Of a stretch of 64,000 nucleotides of DNA, positions 59,410 through 64,000 are shown one piece after another. The notes beneath the pieces are model-generated. The model was not told the DNA's origin. It ran no database searches and saw nothing but the letters and a program-made list of their open reading frames with translations. A program made the position numbers and the translations under genes. How positions within the stretch are numbered: position 1 is the stretch's first letter; each line of letters starts with the position of its first letter. This DNA comes from Prado023 sp963714995 (GTDB lineage: Bacteria > Actinomycetota > Actinomycetes > S36-B12 > CAIYMF01): NCBI GenBank assembly GCA_963714995.1, contig CAVQQP010000006.1, forward strand, positions 1-64,000, given 5' to 3'.

Positions 59410-61455
59410 ATGCAGGTTTCAACCACTCAGCTCGTCGAGTTGGATCTCGACAGCTCGGCCACCACGAAGGACGCGGCCGTTGATCGCCTCGTCGCCGTGG
59501 CTGCGGCCGCCGGCCGGGCCAGCGACCCGGCGACGCTGCGCGCAGACGTAGCAGCCCGCGAGGAGCTGCTCCCCACCGGGATCGAGGGCGGGATCGGCAT
59601 CCCGCACGCACGCTCGACCGGGATCGACGAGCCCACGGTCGTGTTCGGCCGGTCCACGAACGGGATCGACTGGGGTGCCGCTGATGGCCCCGCGAACCTG
59701 GTGTTCCTCATCGCGGTGCCTGAGGGCGCCGGCGACGAGCACCTGCAGATCCTGGCCAGCCTGTCGCGTGCCCTGATGAAGTCGGAGTTCCGCGACACCC
59801 TCCTGAAGGCCACCGACCCCCAGGTCGTGGTCGACACCATCAACGCAGCGGCCACCGGCGATGCCCCGGCTGCGCCGCCGGCAGCCGCCGCTGCCGCGGC
59901 CCCAGTCGCCGCCGCGGCCGCCGCTCCCGCTGCTCCGAAGGAGACCACGAAGATGAAGTTCGTCGGGGTGACGTCCTGCCCGACAGGGATCGCCCACACC
60001 TACATGGCCGCCGAGGCCCTCGAGCAGGCAGCCAAGGCCGCCGGCCACGAGATCGTCATCGAGACCCAGGGGTCCGGTGGCTTCCAGAGGCTCGACCCCG
60101 CGGTGATCGCCGCCGCTGATGGCGTCATCTTCGCCAACGACGTCGAGGTGCGCGACAAGGCCCGGTTCGCCGGCAAGCCGACGCTCTCGTCGGGCGTGAA
60201 GCGCGCGATCAACGACGCCCCCGCGATGATCGCCGAGGCGGTTGCCGCCGTCGAGGCCGGTCCGGTCCCCGCCGGCACGGCCGCCGCTGCCGCAGCCGCG
60301 AGCTCCGGTGGCATGGCCACCAAGGTCGAGGAGGGCCACTTCGGGATCCGCCTGCGCGGCTACCTGATGACCGGCGTGTCCTACATGATCCCGTTCGTCG
60401 CCGGCGGCGGCCTCCTGATCGCCCTGAGCTTCATGCTCATGGACCCGGTCGAGGTCGTGAAGGTCAACGCCGACGTCCCGGGGTTCATCGAACAGTTCAG
60501 CTTCTTCGACCTGAGTGACTGGGCCGGCCTGATGTTCATCCTCGGCGCCGTCGCGTTCGGCTTCCTGAACGCGGTGCTCGCAGGCTTCATCGCCTACGCC
60601 ATCGCCGACCGGCCCGGCCTCGTGCCCGGCTTCGTGGCGGGCGTCGCGGCCGGCACCATCGGCGCGGGCTTCCTGGGCGCCATCGTCGGCGGCCTCACCG
60701 GCGGCTTCATCGCCAAGTGGCTGTCCGGCCTCAACGTGCCCAAGGCGGTCCGCGGCGTCATGCCGGTCGTGATCATCCCGCTGGTGGCGACCTTCCTGAA
60801 CGGCGCCCTGATGCTGACCGTCCTGGGCAAGCCGCTGTCTGCCGTGCAGGAGGGCCTCACCGACTGGCTGAACGGCCTGTCCGGGGCGAACCTGATCCTG
60901 CTCGGCGCGATCCTCGGCCTGATGATGGCCTTCGACATGGGCGGACCGGTCAACAAGACCGCCTACGTCTTCGCCACGCTGAACCTCACGACCGCGATCG
61001 CGGACAACAACGGCCCCGCGCTGCAGATCATGGCCACCGTCATGGCGGCCGGCATGGTTCCCCCGCTGGCGATGGCGCTGTCCTCCACGGTGCTCCGGCC
61101 CAAGCTGTACACGGAGTCCGAGCAGGAGAACGGCAAGGCCGCCTGGCTGCTGGGCGCCTCGTTCATCACCGAGGGTGCGATCCCGTTCGCCGCGGCCGAC
61201 CCGCTGCGCGTCATCCCGTCGCTCATGGCCGGCAGCGCCCTCACCGGCGCCCTGGTCATGGCCTTCGGCTGCGAGCTGCGGGCCCCGCACGGTGGCATCT
61301 GGGTCATCGGCCTGGTCAGCAACCCGCTGCTGTACATCGCGGCGATCGCTGCCGGGACCGCGCTGAGCGCCTTCCTGGTCACCGCGTGGAAGGCCAAGAG
61401 CGGGGTCTCCGACGAGGAGATCGAGGAGACCCTCACCCACGCCGCGATCGGCTGA
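59410..61455 (+). CDS. fruA: fructose PTS transporter, IIABC fusion
   Basis: A 681-residue PTS protein with three domains. IIA has the phospho-His in GIEGGIGIPHARSTG (about residue 64), then an Ala/Pro linker. IIB carries the phospho-Cys in KFVGVTSCPTGIAHTYMAAEAL (about residue 187) and the linker is again Ala-rich. IIC has about ten helices with GVSYMIPFVAGGGLLIAL and AFDMGGPVNKTAYVFA. It imports and phosphorylates fructose to fructose 1-phosphate, with HPr and enzyme I encoded elsewhere. It ends in a strong hairpin. Confidence 0.96.
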   Translation: MQVSTTQLVELDLDSSATTKDAAVDRLVAVAAAAGRASDPATLRADVAAREELLPTGIEGGIGIPHARSTGIDEPTVVFGRSTNGIDWGAADGPANLVFLIAVPEGAGDEHLQILASLSRALMKSEFRDTLLKATDPQVVVDTINAAATGDAPAAPPAAAAAAAPVAAAAAAPAAPKETTKMKFVGVTSCPTGIAHTYMAAEALEQAAKAAGHEIVIETQGSGGFQRLDPAVIAAADGVIFANDVEVRDKARFAGKPTLSSGVKRAINDAPAMIAEAVAAVEAGPVPAGTAAAAAAASSGGMATKVEEGHFGIRLRGYLMTGVSYMIPFVAGGGLLIALSFMLMDPVEVVKVNADVPGFIEQFSFFDLSDWAGLMFILGAVAFGFLNAVLAGFIAYAIADRPGLVPGFVAGVAAGTIGAGFLGAIVGGLTGGFIAKWLSGLNVPKAVRGVMPVVIIPLVATFLNGALMLTVLGKPLSAVQEGLTDWLNGLSGANLILLGAILGLMMAFDMGGPVNKTAYVFATLNLTTAIADNNGPALQIMATVMAAGMVPPLAMALSSTVLRPKLYTESEQENGKAAWLLGASFITEGAIPFAAADPLRVIPSLMAGSALTGALVMAFGCELRAPHGGIWVIGLVSNPLLYIAAIAAGTALSAFLVTAWKAKSGVSDEEIEETLTHAAIG

Positions 61456-61488
61456 TCCGGACGGGACAAGCACACAACGCACGGACGA

Positions 61489-61523
61489 CCAGGGGCGGGC
61501 ACCGAGAAGGTGTCCGCCCCTGG
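61489..61523 (+). terminator. fructose operon terminator
   Basis: CCAGGGGCGGGCACC-GAGAA-GGTGTCCGCCCCTGG forms a 15-bp stem with one mismatch-type G-T pair, 34 bases after the fruA stop. No T-tract. Confidence 0.8.
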
Positions 61524-61545
61524 CGTCTGCGTGGAGGAGCGGCCT

Positions 61546-61602
61546 CCCCGGATCGATCCGGACATCCGAGCGTGGGCCCTCGCAGATCCGGACGAATCCG
61601 GG
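61546..61602. repeat. imperfect inverted repeat between fruA and the carboxypeptidase gene
   Basis: CCCCGGATCGATCCGGA and TCCGGACGAATCCGGGG are reverse complements except for three central bases, about 20 bases apart. It lies between convergent genes and may act as a second, bidirectional terminator. Confidence 0.5.
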
Positions 61603-61678
61603 GTCGAGCCGCGCGATGGCGGACCGATCGGGAGTCGGGCACGAGCGGGTCGAGCGGGAGACGGGACGCCCGGCTCGG

Positions 61679-63034
61679 CTACGTGGAGGCGCTGATCAGG
61701 TCCTCGCCCTGCGTGGCCGTGCCGTGCGCGGTGCCCCGGACCCGGCGGTCAGCCGGACCACGACGCCTCGCGGAGCGGGCCTGGGTCGTGGCCCACTGGT
61801 CGAGGCTGGTCCACGCCGTGCGGTTGCGGTGGCTGATCCAGTAGACCCGTGCGCGCAGGAGCACGAGCACTGCGGCGAGCAGGGTCAGGACGGTCAGCGG
61901 TGAGGGGAGCCCGGGCATCGGGATGCCCGGCAGGCCCAGGCTCAGGGCTCGCGGTTGGACCGGTGCGGTGGGGGCATCCGCGGCGGGCGCCTCCCCGGAG
62001 GCGACGGACTCCCGGTTCACCGGTGCCGCGCCCTTCGCCGGCAGGGGCATGATCGTGCGGTCGAACTGCGGTGCAGGTGCCGACGGTTCCGGGAGGGTGC
62101 CGACAGGCGAGAGCCTTGCCGCGTTCGCGAATCCCCAGTCCAGCAGCGTCTCGGCGGTCGTGTAGGTGTTGCCGCTGATGTTGAGCAGGCTCACCATCAG
62201 CCGGCGGCCGTCGCGCTCCGCAGCCCCCACGTAGGTCCGGCGCGCCTGGCTGGTGAATCCGGACTTGCCGCCCAGGGATCCCTCGAACCCGTCGATGACC
62301 GTCCGGTTGTGGTTGTAGATCGGGTAGATGACCCGCTTGCCCGCCTCGCGCTTCCCGGGGAAGTCCACGCTGCGCAGCGTCAGGTAGGAGGCGATCTCCG
62401 GGTTGGCGAACGCCGCTCGGCCGATGGCTGCGAGGTCCCGGGCGGTGGTGACCTGCCCGTCCTCGTCCAGGCCGCTGGGGTTCTTGGCGGTGGTGTTGAC
62501 GGCGCCGAGTCGAGCCGCCTCAGCGTTCATCTGCTCGACGGTGACATCGATCCCACCGTTGGCGCGCGCCAGGGCCTCGGCGGCGTCGTTGGCGCTGGGC
62601 AGCAGGGCTGCATGCAGGAGGTCGGCGACGGTGTACTTCAGGCCCTCGTACAGGACCACACGGTTGCCCTCGGCCTCCTCGTCGGCCTTGACCGCGCGGT
62701 AGGGCTGGTCCGGGGCCAGCCGCGGGGCGACCGTCAGGGCCGTCAGGAGCTTGAGCGTGGAGGCGGGGCGCAGCGGCCGGTCCGGGTCCTGCATCGCCAG
62801 GATCTCGCCGGTGTCGAGGTCGGCCAGGACCCAGCCCTTGGTGGCGATCTTCGGCAGTGCCGAGACCCCGTCAGCGGCGTTGATCACGGGCCGGCTCTTC
62901 GCCTCGGTCGCCGGAGCGCTCGCGGCCGGGGCCGGCGTCGGATCCTGGGTGGGCAGGCCCGCAGCGGCCTGCGCGGGCAGCAGCACGGCGGCCGACAGAG
63001 TGAGCGCGGCGAGCGCGCGGGAAGTAGCACTCAT
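61679..63034 (-). CDS. D-alanyl-D-alanine carboxypeptidase (DacC/DacB type)
   Basis: A 451-residue low-molecular-mass PBP of the S11 peptidase family. A signal peptide (ALAALTLSAAVLLPAQAAA) and a Pro/Ala linker precede the domain. SxxK is LRPASTLKLLTAL (about residue 92), SxN is LLPSANDAAEAL and KSG is LGGKSGFTSQARRTY (instead of KTG, usual here). After a Pro/Ala linker a C-terminal helix (SPLTVLTLLAAVLVLLRA) and a basic tail anchor it. It trims terminal D-Ala from peptidoglycan stems. A TAGCCT lies about ten bases before the ATG. Confidence 0.94.
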   Translation of the reverse strand: MSATSRALAALTLSAAVLLPAQAAAGLPTQDPTPAPAASAPATEAKSRPVINAADGVSALPKIATKGWVLADLDTGEILAMQDPDRPLRPASTLKLLTALTVAPRLAPDQPYRAVKADEEAEGNRVVLYEGLKYTVADLLHAALLPSANDAAEALARANGGIDVTVEQMNAEAARLGAVNTTAKNPSGLDEDGQVTTARDLAAIGRAAFANPEIASYLTLRSVDFPGKREAGKRVIYPIYNHNRTVIDGFEGSLGGKSGFTSQARRTYVGAAERDGRRLMVSLLNISGNTYTTAETLLDWGFANAARLSPVGTLPEPSAPAPQFDRTIMPLPAKGAAPVNRESVASGEAPAADAPTAPVQPRALSLGLPGIPMPGLPSPLTVLTLLAAVLVLLRARVYWISHRNRTAWTSLDQWATTQARSARRRGPADRRVRGTAHGTATQGEDLISAST

Positions 63035-63138
63035 AACGCGTCACAGGCTAGATGCGCACACCCGCCGAACCCGTGAATGACGCGGCCCTGCGGCCCCCGA
63101 ATGGCGCGGATCCGCCGGCTGGTCAGGCTCCCGAGCGG

Positions 63139-63889
63139 TCAGCCGCGGTAGATCAGCGCGCGCTTGACTTCCTGGATCGCCTTGGTGACCTCGATGCCGC
63201 GGGGGCAGGCGTCCGTGCAGTTGAAGGTGGTCCGGCAGCGCCAGACGCCCTCCTTGGAGTTCAGGATCTCCAGTCGCTGCTCGGCGCCCTCGTCGCGGCT
63301 GTCGAAGATGAAGCGGTGCGCGTTGACGATGGCCGCCGGTCCGAAGTACTGCCCGTCGGTCCAGAACACCGGGCACGACGTCGTGCAGCAGGCACACAGG
63401 ATGCACTTGGTGGTGTCGTCGAAGATGGCACGGTCCTCAGCGGACTGCACGCGCTCCTTGGTGGGCTCGTTGCCGGTGGTGATCAGGAACGGCATGACCT
63501 CGCGGAACGCCTTGAAGAAGGGCTCCATGTCGACGACGAGGTCCTTCTCCAGCGGAAGGCCCTTGATCGCCTCGACGATGATGGGCTTCTTCGCGTTCAG
63601 GTCCTTGATCAGGGTCTTGCAGGCCAACCGGTTGCGGCCGTTGATCCGGATCGCGTCCGAGCCGCAGATCCCGTGCGCGCATGAGCGCCGGAACGTCAGC
63701 GTCCCGTCCTGCTCCCACTTGATCTTGTGCAGCGCATCGAGGATCCGGTCGGTCGGGAAGACGTCGACGGTGAAGTCCTGCCAGAACGGCTCGGGGCCCT
63801 CATCGGGGAGGAACCGGCGCAGCCGGATCGTGACCGGGAACGGCTGCGGGATGTCCGTGACAGCGGGGGCCGGGGGCGTCGGTGGCCAT
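63139..63889 (-). CDS. sdhB: succinate dehydrogenase iron-sulfur subunit, frameshifted near the N-terminus
   Basis: About 249 residues. The [2Fe-2S] site is in FRRSCAHGICGSDAIRINGRNRLACKT, the [4Fe-4S]/[3Fe-4S] sites in CILCACCTTSCPVFW and CRTTFNCTDACPRGIEVTKAIQEVKRAL. It passes electrons from the flavoprotein to quinone. The family text VTIRLRRFLPDEGPEPFWQDFTVDVFPTDRILDALHKIKW lacks a start in its own frame. The ATG at 63889, overlapping the upstream stop, is one frame off. One extra base in the C/G runs at about 63864-63875 explains it. The length is 250 codons plus one. Confidence 0.9.
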
Positions 63890-64000
63890 CAGTACTTGCG
63901 CTCCATCGGCTGGTAACGGGTGACTGTGACGGGCTTGTAGTCCAGTCGGATCGAGACCGAACCGTCGGGACCCACGTCGCGGTAGGCCATGGTGTGTGCC
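63889..64000 (-). CDS. sdhA: succinate dehydrogenase flavoprotein subunit, C-terminal end
   Basis: Only the last 36 codons are in the window: AHTMAYRDVGPDGSVSIRLDYKPVTVTRYQPMERKY and stop. The Arg-Tyr-rich end with KPVTVTRYQP is the standard C-terminus of actinobacterial and proteobacterial SdhA. The TGA overlaps the sdhB ATG (TGATG), so the two subunits are translationally coupled in an sdhA-sdhB order. The rest lies beyond the right edge. Confidence 0.92.
   Translation of the reverse strand, partial: AHTMAYRDVGPDGSVSIRLDYKPVTVTRYQPMERKY

Overview
The window is 64 kb of very GC-rich, gene-dense DNA from an actinomycete (phylum Actinomycetota). The signs are GTG/TTG starts, many 4-base ATGA gene overlaps, many leaderless promoters (a TAnnnT hexamer 6-7 bases before the start codon), and actinobacterial families such as a polyphosphate-glucokinase-like kinase, a split CysD/CysNC sulfate-activation module and an L-gulonolactone-oxidase-type enzyme. 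Order and genus cannot be fixed from this sequence. I see no prophage, transposase, CRISPR array, rRNA or secondary-metabolite cluster; this is mostly core chromosome with some accessory blocks.

Layout. 0-6.3 kb: two small proteins, an SNF2 helicase, a penicillin-binding lipoprotein, a nicotinamidase remnant and a frameshifted nucleosidase. 6.3-12.5 kb: TspO, an amidase, a compact TerC / winged-helix / SbtA / SbtB operon (membrane metal-type transporter, regulator, bicarbonate transporter and its PII-like partner) and an ABC1 kinase. 12.6-21 kb: an aldolase and a lactone oxidase divergent from a 24-bp gap, an oxidoreductase, a HAD protein, a MOSC protein, a NarL-type two-component pair, a secreted protein and a glucokinase. 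21-25.7 kb: sulfate activation (cysD, cysNC), a membrane protein, a cluster of four 27-bp repeats and a TauE/SafE exporter. 25.8-26.4 kb: an acyl-CoA-binding protein, tRNA-Ser and tRNA-Arg.

26.5-33 kb is the least ordinary block. It has three PAP2 phosphatase proteins (one fused to a protein-kinase-like domain), a lipoprotein, a YbhN/UPF0104 flippase-like protein and a Pro/Thr-rich secreted protein. 33-37 kb is a beta-glucoside operon (acetyltransferase, HAD, GH1, MFS). 37-44.6 kb has a YczE-type membrane protein, a 16-residue-repeat/RDD protein, a sulfotransferase, a diguanylate cyclase, a YegP-like protein, a GH3 lipoprotein and a GT87 mannosyltransferase. 44.6-47.1 kb is a polar amino-acid ABC operon. 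47.1-53.2 kb has an OmpR-type two-component system divergent from two membrane glycosyltransferases, with matching 11-bp-spaced repeats at both promoters. 53.3-57.5 kb is a polyamine-type ABC operon, 57.6-61.5 kb the fructose PTS operon with its operator, and 61.7-64 kb a D,D-carboxypeptidase and the 3' part of succinate dehydrogenase.

Reading caution. Eight conserved reading frames are broken by single-base shifts. Six carry exactly one extra base, and four of those six fall at or beside a GATC. This looks more like systematic consensus error than decay, so the affected genes (SNF2, nucleosidase, a PAP2 protein, the Pro/Thr-rich protein, the RDD repeat protein, GH3, GT39, SdhB) are described as probably intact in the organism.
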